A DNA stretch of 53,844 bases from Spirogloea muscicola (lineage: Eukaryota; Streptophyta; Zygnematophyceae; Spirogloeales; Spirogloeaceae): the NCBI GenBank assembly GCA_009602725.1, contig WELB01000386.1, positions 4,866 to 58,709 of the forward strand, written 5' to 3'. A program made the translations under genes and the position numbers. The notes beneath the pieces were generated by a model. The model worked only from the letters and a program-made list of their open reading frames with translations, ran no database searches and was not told the DNA's origin. Shown piece after piece: positions 1-9,532 of this stretch (positions within the stretch are counted from its first letter, which is position 1; every line of letters begins with the position of its first letter).

Positions 1-114
<114 letters not shown>

Positions 115-3100
115 ACGCTCTGCGGGGACCACTCCGCGGCCAGGCAGCGGCGGCTGGAGGCCCGCAAGGAGCGGCCGGCCGAGGCGGCGGCTGCGGCGGC
201 GGCGACGGCGGCGGCGGCGGCGCGGCAGCCGATGAGCATGAGCTTTGCGCTGTCCAAGGCGCTGAAGAAGGCCGGCAAGGCCTACGCTGAGCGCACCGCC
301 CGGGGCAAGCAGGAGGGCCTGCAGGACTTCCTGACGAGCTTCCTGCGGGACATCGGCAAGGTGAAGCTGCTGACCAAGGACGAGGAGGTGAGCCTCTCCA
401 GGCAGCTCGCCGTCGGCCTCAAGCTCAAGTTCGCTCGCGAGCGGTACGTCCATTGCCCTCATCCACATACGAGTTGGCATTACAATAATGATGATTTATT
501 AATTCTTCCAATCCAGATATAATGAGGAGACATCGCTTACCTGCTTGGCCAGCAGTAGCCATGGCACTAGGGTTGCGCAAGGCGCCAGCAACTTAGATTA
601 TTCAATGGCATCGTTAGCTTAGTTGCGAGCATGTGGTTGGAGGACTTGAGCACATTTGACATTATTACTTAGAGTTAGGCATACTATGTGGTAAAGAGTC
701 AGGTATACTATGTATAAGTACAGCAGAATACCTTCTATCCATAGCTTGTTGTGCAGTAACAACAGCACAACTCTTTTTGGCTCTGGGCTCAACATTCCGA
801 GGGCTTGCAGGTGAACGCCTTAAATTGATGTAAGTATGTCAATGTCATGCCTGACAGGTTGGCCGCTGAGCTCGGCGCCGATCCCACCAACGAGCAGTGG
901 GCAGGCCATGTCGGTATGGCGTACTGCGAGTTGCTGCGGCAGATAGAGGAGGCCAACATTGCGCGCGACAAGATGGTGATGGCCAACCTGCGCCTGGTGG
1001 TGTCTGTGGCCAAGCGCTACACCAAGTATGGGCTGGACATGGCGGACTTGATACAGGTAATTTGCACCATCATTAGCTCCACTAACTCTTATTTGCTCGC
1101 ATCAAGAGGCGCATTGCTTAACTTACCAAGCTGTACATGATAGCAATCCTCACAAGTTCTTCACTTGCTTGGGTTCCTCATGCTAAGGATGGCAAGGCCG
1201 ACTGTATTGCTGCTCCCGTGCCAGTTATGTAAGAGGAGATCATGAAGTCAAGGCCATTAGCCACTGACAGTTCCCAGGGTGTTCTCTGGTGAAGCACAAC
1301 TGACTCTTATGCTTACTGGTGAGCAGGAGGGCACTGTCGGCCTCATGAGGGGCGTTGAGAAGTTTGACCACACGCGGGGATACAAGCTGTCGACGTATGT
1401 GCACTGGTGGATACGGCAGGTCAGTTTGGCAGTCTGAGGCAGGCAGAATGAGCAGGCATATGAATGAGAAAGTTATACTGAGACACTTAATGGTGGCAGT
1501 CATAATAGCAGTCGTAGGTTCATTCTGCTTGATGATTTTGAGCTGTAAATGCTGACTGCTCCATACCTGCACTTATGTGGATGCGGCAGTATCTAGCAAG
1601 AGTGTTACTGTACATAAGTGCGTGCTCGTGGCACAAGCTCCTATATCACAGTCGACCATGAGAAGCTTCTTGTTGTCATCTAAGGATGGTCTTTTTGCTG
1701 TTACTGTTTTGCTACCAGGCTGTGACAAGAGCTATAGCAGATAACTCGCGGACAGTCAGGCTACCTGTGCACGTGCACGAGACCATGGGCCGCATCAGGA
1801 GGATGAAGGGCAAGCTTGCGTCGGAGGGGGAGGCAGCCTCTGTGCAGGTCAGACACTGAGACTCATTTGGGCACATTGAGCCGCTTAATGTAGGCGGCGT
1901 GATGTGCATCATCTTAACGCTGTCCACTTCCAGGGTTGAATAGAATGAGCTGAATGGTGCTTCTTGGTCTATTGCTCCACTCATTGGTCTTCATGCAAGT
2001 GTTTTCTTTTTGTGCCACCCTTACGTTGGATGTTGTGGTTGCGCAGAGATTAAGTGATGAGCTTAATCTGTCCACCTTCAAGATTCGAGGGACATTGAAG
2101 GTACATTGACATCAGGTTTTAGCTGACATTGTGAAGGAGCTAACATTGTCAAGGAAGAATGTGGTAACAAGTTGTGCATTGTGAGGTGTGTTGCCAAAAT
2201 TGTCAGATGAAGTGCTCTTGACCCCATCTGTTTACCTTATACAGGTTAATAAGAAGATCCGTTCCCTTGATGATCAAATCAGAGGTAACGCTTTCCAGTC
2301 TTCTGACAGGGCCACACTTCACAATGTGAGTCCCGCTAACAAGTAGTTATTGCCCTATCTCTGTGGAGATTTTAGCTCTTTTGTCTCTTCAAAATTGCTT
2401 CTGCAAAGCATCTTATTTTACTGCTTGTCTTACATAATGGCACACATTGCCCTGCACAGTGCCTGCAGTCGCAGAGCAGCTGTGGAGGCATGCCATTGAT
2501 TGCAAAGCAAGGGACTCATTTCGATGTGTGGGCACTACTGTTGTTGTTCAGTTCATAGAGGATGGCGACGAGGATGCCTATCCTTGGACAGTAGTCGAGC
2601 AGCGATTGATGAAGGTAATGCTTAGCTCGTGCGTCTATCTATGCAGTAGCATCTTGCTGGTCCTTTCCCAAGGGCTTTCAGATAAGCTGGAAGTAGTGCG
2701 ACGCTCTGCATGAGGGTCTCTGTAAAGGATGGCTTGGCAATTGTCAAACAGGGGTGAAAATTTCTCAGCCGCTAGCGTGCGTGCTGCCTGTTGCTCATCT
2801 GACTTCTTGGTCATATTGATGGTTTGCAGGAGGATGTGAATAGGCTACTTCTCAGTGAGTTGGACCAGAGGGAACGAGAGATTGTCAAAATGCACTATGG
2901 TGTGGGCAGGGCGGATGGCCTGCCGATGACATTAGACACAATTAGCCACAGGTAAGTTTCTGAGTACTCGATATGCCCTCTCCATTGCCCTGTCAGCTTT
3001 TGAGAATGTACTAGCCACCTCATGAGTAAGACCTGAGTCTTGCACTGCATAACACCATTGGCTTGACAAACCCATTTCTGCTTACCTTCTTAATGACGCA

Positions 3101-3204
3101 GATATGGTGTGTCAAGGGAGCGCGTACGGCAAGTGGAGACTGCGGCCATGTGCAAGCTGAAGCTGCGGAGCCGCGAGCAGGAGCTTCATCGCTACTGCTT
3201 CTGA
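115..3204 (+). CDS. Plastid RNA polymerase sigma-70 factor (5' partial)
   Basis: Nine exons: 115-443, 858-1056, 1327-1419, 1719-1847, 2047-2100, 2245-2284, 2559-2614, 2830-2951, 3102-3204; 374 residues as seen. Nuclear-encoded sigma factors direct the bacterial-type plastid polymerase (PEP) to promoters. Region 1.2 is seen as [16 protein letters not shown]; region 2 as [20 protein letters not shown] plus [14 protein letters not shown] and YVHWWIRQ (core binding and -10 recognition); region 3 as [16 protein letters not shown]; region 4 as [14 protein letters not shown] with the helix-turn-helix [12 protein letters not shown]. The frame is open back to the poly-A tract, so the start is unknown; in-frame ATGs occur at 232 and 238, after an Ala-rich stretch. 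A plastid transit peptide would be expected upstream. The intron 6 acceptor (TTCATAG) was chosen for phase. All other joints are canonical GT-AG. Confidence 0.93.
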
Positions 3205-4017
3205 CTGTGATGCGTTGTGTTCCATCCAAAGTTCAGGATCATCCAACTTCAATAATTAAAGCAAACTTCCCTTTCCTCATCCATCCACCTTCCAAAGACT
3301 CGTCCTCTATAGTGACAGGGCGCACCCCTCCACCTATGCTTATATATGCTACTCCAAGATAATTTCGATGTGGATAATGTCCATAGTACTCTCCTTTCAC
3401 TCACATACCTTCTGCAAGGGCACATTGGTCGCTTCATTGCTCTTATTGCGTTCTTGGAAGAGACTCCACAGAGAAACTCAGACAAATCGGATTATCTGCC
3501 GGCAAATTTCACTGAAGAGGCATGGTGAGCCCTTATCTGGCTCAGCAGTTCATATGTCTTTAATTCGCGTAATCGTCGTCATAATACCAGATGGTTGCAG
3601 TGCCAAAGCGGCGCAGAAGCTGAGGCAACTTCTTGTGCAGGTCTATCAACCTGGTGTTGCATCATTCTTGTTTAAGTTTTCCCACTTTGAGCTGCTGCTG
3701 GAGGTGCCAATCTTGTAGCTAGCACTTGTAACTTCATGCACACTCTGTCATGGGAAGTAGCAGTAAGGATCCGTGTGAAGCTTGCACGGCTGACCAGAGT
3801 GCACGAAATTAAGATCTGCACAAGTGTTTTCTTGCAGCATAATTGTGTTCAGAAACGCGAGGCTACTCTCAAACAGTGGCGTTTATTGCACGAAGAGCAT
3901 GACATTGATGATAGATTCTCTCTGTTCTAAGAGCTGCAGCCAGCAGGGGCTTGTGCATCCTCTTGTGTGTCTCTGCACACGTGAGCATGAGGCACCGTCA
4001 CAGCGGCTGCCCGACAT
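3205..4017. other. Unassigned stretch between convergent genes
   Basis: Holds the 3' flank of the sigma gene and possibly further 3' exons of the minus-strand gene that follows. On the minus strand, short helical-looking segments are bounded by plausible splice sites: LHKKLPQLLRRFGTATI near 3593-3650 and SLFQERNKSNEATNVPLQK near 3420-3475, the latter followed by a good GTATGTGAG donor. On the plus strand, a 64-codon frame (3736-3930) ends LKQWRLLHEEHDIDDRFSLF. I could not connect any of these into a convincing gene. Confidence 0.35.
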
Positions 4018-4943
4018 CTACATCTGCATTGTCTCCGGCACGCCGCCAACGCAGCTGTCAGCGCCAAGCTTTGGGCCAGCCTCAGTAGGCTGCAGGATGT
4101 CGTCCTCCAGGCCACCGCCGCTGCCGCTGCCGCCAGCAGGGCCGCCGCCCACCAGGACCTTATCGCTGCCTACATCAGAGGGGCCCACCTCGCCAGCCAC
4201 GCCGCACTCGCCATGCCACTCGCCATTGCTTGGGCCTGGGTCCTCCACGCATCCGCCGCTGCCAAGGCCTGCCGCTGGTGTGCCTCGTTCCGGCTCCCTC
4301 CTGTCATCGTCCTCGTCACCGTCTGTCACACCGAGCGTGCTGCCCGCTGCAGCTGCTGCCGAGTACACCTTATCCGCTGCACTGTAAAACGCCTCCTGCG
4401 AGCAAAACAGGCCGTCAGAGTCTTGCTCAGGCGGCAATCACTTGCTCTCGATGCCATCGTGCCAGACGCCTGTCGCTGCCGCTTTTGGGCATAAGCAATT
4501 TTCAGAGCACCAAACCAACCGAGGACAATGCGTAGCTAGGCAGGTACCGTGACTACTATGGCTCCTCTAAGAAGTAAGCTGGCTTTGTCCTAACGGTGGC
4601 TGTTACTGATGACGAGAATATATATGAAACAAATTGTACGCCACATGCTGCAAGGAACCTCTGTACTACTCATTCATGCCTGACTTAGAAATGCAAAGAG
4701 GCCTCTGCACGAAGCTGCTTGTCAAAACGATGCAATTAATGGAGCTGACTGCCCCTTATGGATTTCCAGATGGATTGCAAGTCAGGGTTATCAGTCAAAT
4801 TGACCGGGCAAACCTAATGCGCAATTGAAGCAGCATACCTTGACGGCGTCAATGCCAATCGCGGAATCCTCGAGTCCGGCATTCTCAAGCGCCGGCGGCG
4901 CGGTGGACGCGAAGAGCCCGCCAGCTCCCAGTTGGGCCGCCAT
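4018..4943 (-). CDS. Uncharacterised acidic Gly/Ala-rich protein
   Basis: Two exons, 4943-4839 and 4395-4018, joined in phase 0 across a GTATGC...CTCGCAG intron; 160 residues. The ATG at 4943 is the first in frame. The protein opens MAAQLGAGGLFAST, has a short helical segment around the splice joint (DAVKEAFYSAADKVYSAA), then an acidic stretch (GDEDDDRREPE) and a Gly/Pro/Ser-rich low-complexity tail ending PETMQM. I recognise no domain. The opposite strand also reads open here as a Pro/Ser-rich frame, which I take as a shadow of the GC-rich codon use. The real gene may continue into exons below 4018. It is convergent with the sigma gene. Prediction rests only on the intact splice joint and helical N-terminus, so confidence is moderate. 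Confidence 0.5.
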
Positions 4944-5128
4944 GGCGCCTGGCCTCGCCTCGCCCAAGGTCGACGCCCTGCTCCGCGAGCGCTCCGGTTC
5001 GAGTCGTCCTCGGAAGCTAGCCTCGGGTTGTCGCCTTCCTCGTCTCAGCGCCGCTTCTTGGGTCCGGCCGCCGTCGCCGCGGCCTTGGGCGCGGCGGGCT
5101 TGGCGGCGGCGGCCTCGGGCGGCGCGGC

Positions 5129-5129
5129 N
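5129..5129. other. Single ambiguous base (N)
   Basis: One N sits in a GGC-rich stretch upstream of the minus-strand gene. No duplication surrounds it, so it is probably a low-quality base rather than a contig joint. Confidence 0.9.
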
Positions 5130-5261
5130 GCGGCCGCGCGCCGTCACCAGCGTCAGCTGCTGCAGCGCCAGGTGGGCGCCGCGCTTCATGTGGGCGCTCG
5201 GCTTTGGTGGGCGCCCACCAAACAGCCGAGGAGGGAGGGAGGGAGGAAACTAAATGAGGCT

Positions 5262-5700
5262 GCTGGGATTAACACAGCGGCTGTAAATGCCAGCCAGGTG
5301 CACACATAGTGTATTCATGAAAATATCAGCAGAAAAGAAGCGCAGAGCTGAGATTGCCGCTGCTGATACTAGAAGAGCGGCTGTGAAAGCCAGCGAGGTG
5401 CAGCTGGGCGCTTGCTTTGTGGGCGGCCACGAATGGTATTAGAAGAGCGGCTGTGAAAGCCAGCCAGGTGCATTTAGAGGGTCATTTTACTAAGCTTGCG
5501 AAGCCACAGGCTAGGAGGGAGGGAGGAGGGAGGGAGGCTAGACTGAGAGGGAGGAGGAAGGGAGGGCGAGGAGGTCGGGGCGGCGGACGAGGCCGGCACA
5601 TGTACGCAGGATAGCTGCGCTGGGAGGGGGGGGAGAAAGCGGCTGCTGATATGAAAGAATCGGCTGTGAAATGCCAGCCAGATGCATACAGGTGTTCATG
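5262..5700 (+). repeat. Local four-fold copies of a short repeat
   Basis: The motif GCGGCTGTGAAAGCCAGCCA followed by GGTGCA occurs near 5276, 5376, 5446 and 5658, each with small changes, in a purine-rich (GGGAGGA) matrix between about 5500 and 5760. The same motif occurs inverted at about 43143-43184 (and its duplicate at 45257), just upstream of the Cpn10 gene. No gene is seen from 4944 to 7078. Confidence 0.75.
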
Positions 5701-5872
5701 ACGGAAAAGGGGGGGAGGAGGGAGGTCGGGAGGGGGGGAGGAGGGGGGTGAGTGTGACGCGAGGCGAGGCACGACCATATAAATCAAAGCGGCGTGCGGG
5801 GAGGGAGGATTTCGGCCACGTCGCAGGGGGGGACCCGGCCTGCCACGCGGCGGTGTGCCCTCAAGGTCAGGA

Positions 5873-5912
5873 ATTTAGGTTAGGGGAATAATTGATTAGG
5901 GTTACAGGGTTG
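5873..5912 (+). repeat. Telomere-like degenerate motif
   Basis: TTTAGGTTAGGGG and GATTAGGGTTACAGGGTT lie close together, resembling the plant TTTAGGG repeat but degenerate. Intergenic; no gene start is seen nearby. Confidence 0.5.
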
Positions 5913-6029
5913 CAGAACAGCTCGGGAAGCGGCTGTCAATCGGGATGCGTTTTGATTACAGATTGGTCGATGTTAGCCGCTCACAACAGCCTTCGAAGGA
6001 AGTGCTCGTCCATAGAAAAAGGGGACCAG

Positions 6030-6066
6030 CAAAGCCAGCCCAGAAAGAATGGACAATGTCGAAATG
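6030..6066 (+). repeat. Dispersed short repeat, fragment
   Basis: Carries the AAAGCCAGCCCAGAAAGAAT core followed by GGACAATGTCGAAATG, matching the family described at 18158-18269. Confidence 0.7.
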
Positions 6067-6109
6067 TCGCCTTCGCCCTCTCCTGAACGGAAAGCTTGTC
6101 TTATAAGGT

Positions 6110-6420
6110 GACGATGGAGAAAGAGAGAAGAGGGCGCACGGTTCGCATGAAATGAAGGGGAGGCCTTGTGTAAGCCGTTACCGTTGTTGTTTTACAACCA
6201 ATTGTTGGGGCAAAAGCAAGAGCAAAAAGTGGGGCTACACAAGCTTTATGCAAAGGGGTGCTACGGTAACAGTGTGATGCAGTCTGAGAAGGGACGTCAA
6301 CACCCACAAGTGAGCACGACGGCTCAATATCGGGGAGTTGGAGCACCGCCACGAAAGCCATTTGCCTGACTTAGTGCGCCCAGCACGCTGAAGAAAGAAA
6401 GGAAAATGAAAGTTGCTGTT
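6110..6420 (+). repeat. About 300-bp dispersed repeat, copy 1
   Basis: Similar in order and sequence to 35275-35535 (GTGAGCAC block, a CCACNACNRAAGCCATTNGCCTG-like block, CCAGCACGCTG block, then GAAAGAAGGAA-like), and in part to 50630-50740 (AAAAAGTGGGGCT, GGTAACAGTG, GGGTGAGC). Function unknown; it may be untranslated sequence of the retroelement whose 3' ends occur beside copy 2. Confidence 0.6.
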
Positions 6421-6424
6421 CCAA

Positions 6425-6488
6425 AGGGGGCGGATGCCGTGAAAGCCAGCCCAGAAAGAGTGGACAAGGTCTGAAGGGCCGGAAGACG
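6425..6488 (+). repeat. Dispersed short repeat copy
   Basis: GTGAAAGCCAGCCCAGAAAG, then AGTGGACAAGGTCTGAAGGG and CCGGAAG: a clear copy of the dispersed family. It directly follows the 300-bp repeat, as also happens near 50755. Confidence 0.8.
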
Positions 6489-7078
6489 ATAAGACCACAC
6501 AGCTATGCAAGAGACTACAATGAATACATTAATAAATCATGCTGTTTGCATGATCCGCCTGGCCATTTGCTAATGCAGATCCAGAGTGTACTGTTGCAGT
6601 CTTCCCTTGGGTGGCCACTTGAAGTAAGGCAAAGATGGAAAGATTAAAAGAAGCTGAAGCTCTCCTTTTTCAGTTTCTATGCTTCACTATCCATAGCTGC
6701 CATTGCCAAGAGCAACCCCTAAACTCAAGCACAAATGTGGATGAGTAGCAAACTAGAGTGCTTGACAGCAGTTACGTGAAAGTGTACATGCGACCCACTG
6801 CAGAACACCCAACAACGACTCGCATTCTGGAAAATGTGGTGTTGATGTGTACAACTTTGAGAAATCAACATGATAGCCGACACAACTGAAGCAACTACTT
6901 GTCAAACGACAGGACAGAAAGATGTATCCTTAATGACAATCAGGGTCATGGTAAATCATACAACAGTCAACACAAAGTATTGATCTGTTTTCTTTGCTCA
7001 CTCGCTAAGCTTAGAGCAGGCTTTGTTCGGCTCTTCAGCACATATCAACAAGCTAGCAGTTGTGCAGCAATAAAGGCA

Positions 7079-8981
7079 TCACGCTGTGGATGCGGGGTTG
7101 TAGTTGCCATTGGGTGCGGAGCTGAAGCTGCCATTGCTCAAATTATTCGGCTGCTCCACCTGTGGCCCACCGGTGGCAGGAGGGGGACCCGGCATGCCGC
7201 TGCCAGCGGGCGGGGGTGCTGAGGCTTGTGGCGGAGCGCCACTGCCAAGAGGTGGGCCGCCGTAGCCAAATGGCGGCCCCGGGCGCTGGTGTGGTGGCTG
7301 GCCCGGCGGCGACGGGCCATAGCCATAGCCTGCATGTGCGCACCATGCAGCACAGCTTGCCTCAAGAAACAAACCAATGATGTGCGACTAATACATTCGG
7401 CAGTAATAGAATGCAATTTATGACTCAACAAAACCATTACTCTATTGGGTGGACCCTATAGAGTAGTCGTGCAGTCAAAAGCCAATAGAGGTAGCAGAAG
7501 CACTCCTGACTCAAACAAAATTGAGCTCTGAAGCTCTAGCATGGCATTAAGGTGGGCCTTACCGCCAGGGGGGCCAGGAGGTCCGCCATGCATGCCGTGC
7601 TGACCAGGCGGCGGGAGCACAGGTGGACGGATGCCGCCGGGGGACCCACCGCCGGGCACGGGCATGGGCATGGGCATGGGCAGCGGCATGGGCATCGGCC
7701 GGTGGTGGTGGTAGCCGCCGCCCATCGGGCCCCCCGGCGGCGGCGGCAGCGAGTGCAGGTGGTGATGGTGCGGGAAGCCGCCGCCGCCGCCGCCGACCGG
7801 CGAGAACGGGCCCCCCACGCCGCCGGCGCTCAGGTGCTCCTTCACCTTCTGGTCGATCAGGCTCTGCGTCTGCTGCTCCTCAAACTGCTGGTAGTACTGC
7901 CGCACGTTTGCCTGCCCAACCGGCGCCCACACGACGACCATGGCACTGAGCACGCTGAGGCTGCAAGCGCTCAGTGCGGTCGTGCTAGCAGCCCCAATTG
8001 TATCTCCACTAGGCTGTCGTTTGCGTATGCCATTGATCACATCATGGACTTCCAAGCTTCTCACATCAAGCTGTCCCTCGACACCTTATCAAGCCACAAA
8101 GCCCTTCGGCTTAAAGACTGTGAGCTAAGTACAAATGAAGTAAAGACCAAGGCAACGAAGTCGACCCCAGCCAGGCTCAGGAACATGGGTTGTGCAGCAC
8201 ACTTGTCTTTTGCCTTGAACCCAAAGTCGTAGTGTGATAGATATGATAAGTTTGTTAGCTGACCTTGTGCTTGTACCCGGCATTGTGCTGCTTCCGCACC
8301 GACGGCTGGCACACAAGGAGGGTCCACGGCGCAGCGGGGAGTCAGAGCTCTGCTCGTGCACTGAGGGCTGTGCCCTCGGCGGCGCTGCCAAGCAGGGGCA
8401 AGGGAAGAGTCTATTCTAGGAGCAATTAACGTCATTACCACTTCTTAACACTCTTTCATAGCCGTTCTTTCAAAATCAGCAGCCGCATTTCGTCCTTATA
8501 TAGCGTCTTCCAGCTCCGCGACGCTTACCAGCGGACGCCTTGAGATAGCCAACGTAATCAAAACCCAATTCTGAAACCTGGGGGACCTCACCACATGAAC
8601 CCTGAACCCTTGACCCGGGATCACAAACTCTTATCAAGCCCGCCGGACGCTGCGAGGCTCACCGAGTCGTGCGTCAGGTACGTGTCGCAGTAGTCGCAGT
8701 AGTACCTGGCGTCAGCGTCAGAGTCACCGTCGGCGTCAGCGTCAGCGGAAGCACGAGCCGTCAGGGGCAGCGACGGCGGCGAGGCCTGTCGGGTCCCGGT
8801 CCCTGGCGCTCCTCCCGGGGTTCGCTGCCGGACGACTGCCCGGACGGCCATGGCCATCGCCGCTGCAGCAGTGGCGCCGGACACGCGAGCGGGTTCCGCG
8901 GCGCATTTTACGGCGGGGTCTCCGCGGCGCCGCAGGCCAGGGCCGGGGCCGCGAGGGCTCGGCGGGGGCGAACCTCGGCAT
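7079..8981 (-). CDS. SNRPC: U1 small nuclear ribonucleoprotein C (U1-C)
   Basis: Five coding exons: 8981-8974, 8705-8663, 8305-8264, 7911-7563, 7329-7079; 230 residues. U1-C stabilises pairing of U1 snRNA with the 5' splice site. The N-terminal C2H2-type zinc finger is complete once exons are joined: MPRYYCDYCDTYLTHDS, then PSVRKQHNAGYKHK and ANVRQYYQQFEEQQTQSLID. The Cys pair and His pair of the finger are present. The remainder is a Gly/Pro/His-rich tail with a Met-Pro repeat coded by ATGGGC-type units near 7660-7690, as is usual for U1-C. The first coding exon is only eight nucleotides (ATGCCGAG); it supplies Met-Pro and two bases of Arg and is required because no ATG precedes the RYYC motif in its own exon. 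Divergent from the GGTase-I beta gene. Confidence 0.95.
8597..8619 (-). repeat. Telomere-like motif in U1-C intron 2
   Basis: On the gene strand the intron contains GGGTTCAGGGTTCATG shortly after its donor. It resembles a degenerate TTTAGGG repeat and matches similar motifs in early introns of other genes in this window. Confidence 0.4.
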
Positions 8982-9532
8982 GATGGCCGCAGCGCCGGCG
9001 CGCGCGCGTCGGCCGTCAGCGGATCTCCGACATGACGGCCTCCCGCTCGGCTTCGCCGCCGCCGCCGCCGCCGCCGAATGCGGCGCGGGACGCGCCGCAC
9101 GGTCGGGGGCTTAGGACCTGCGGCTAGTCCATCTTTCGAACCCCTAATGTAAAGTAATTAAGCCATTGACCTACAGTTAAGTCGTTGCGCTTACGTATCA
9201 AGGATCTCCCGAATACCGGAATACAGTCCATAAGAATTCACATATATCGCGCTAAGCTTGCCTGTTTGCTACGCTTTTGAGCAAGGGCCACAGACGGATT
9301 TCTTGATCTCGTTAACTGCTCTGTAGGCTTCGACATTTCGACATCATTTATCCCGGAACTCAATTTGCCGAGCCTCCATAACCGCGACCGGTTTTGATCA
9401 CTTAGTCATTCGGCGGCTCTCCGCGACTCGTGGCGCCGCCTGCGGCCGCAGTCGCCGCCGCGCCGCGCGGGCCGTCGTCCGCCAGACAGCGCTCGTGGCT
9501 GGTCCTGCAGTTGCGGCGGCGCAGCGTTGGCC
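8982..9532. promoter_or_regulatory. Divergent upstream region, U1-C and GGTase-I beta
   Basis: 551 bp separate the two start codons. It is GC-rich at both ends and AT-richer in the middle (about 9140-9370), as expected for a shared bidirectional promoter. No TATA box that I would trust. Inference from gene layout. Confidence 0.5.

Noticed and set aside
4018-4387. Plus-strand Pro/Ser-rich frame opposite the uncharacterised gene
   Set aside because: Low-complexity shadow of the minus-strand exon, with no splice or start support.
7552-8232. Plus-strand frames over the U1-C gene
   Set aside because: Antisense to the Gly/Pro/His-rich exon of U1-C; His/Arg-rich translation only.
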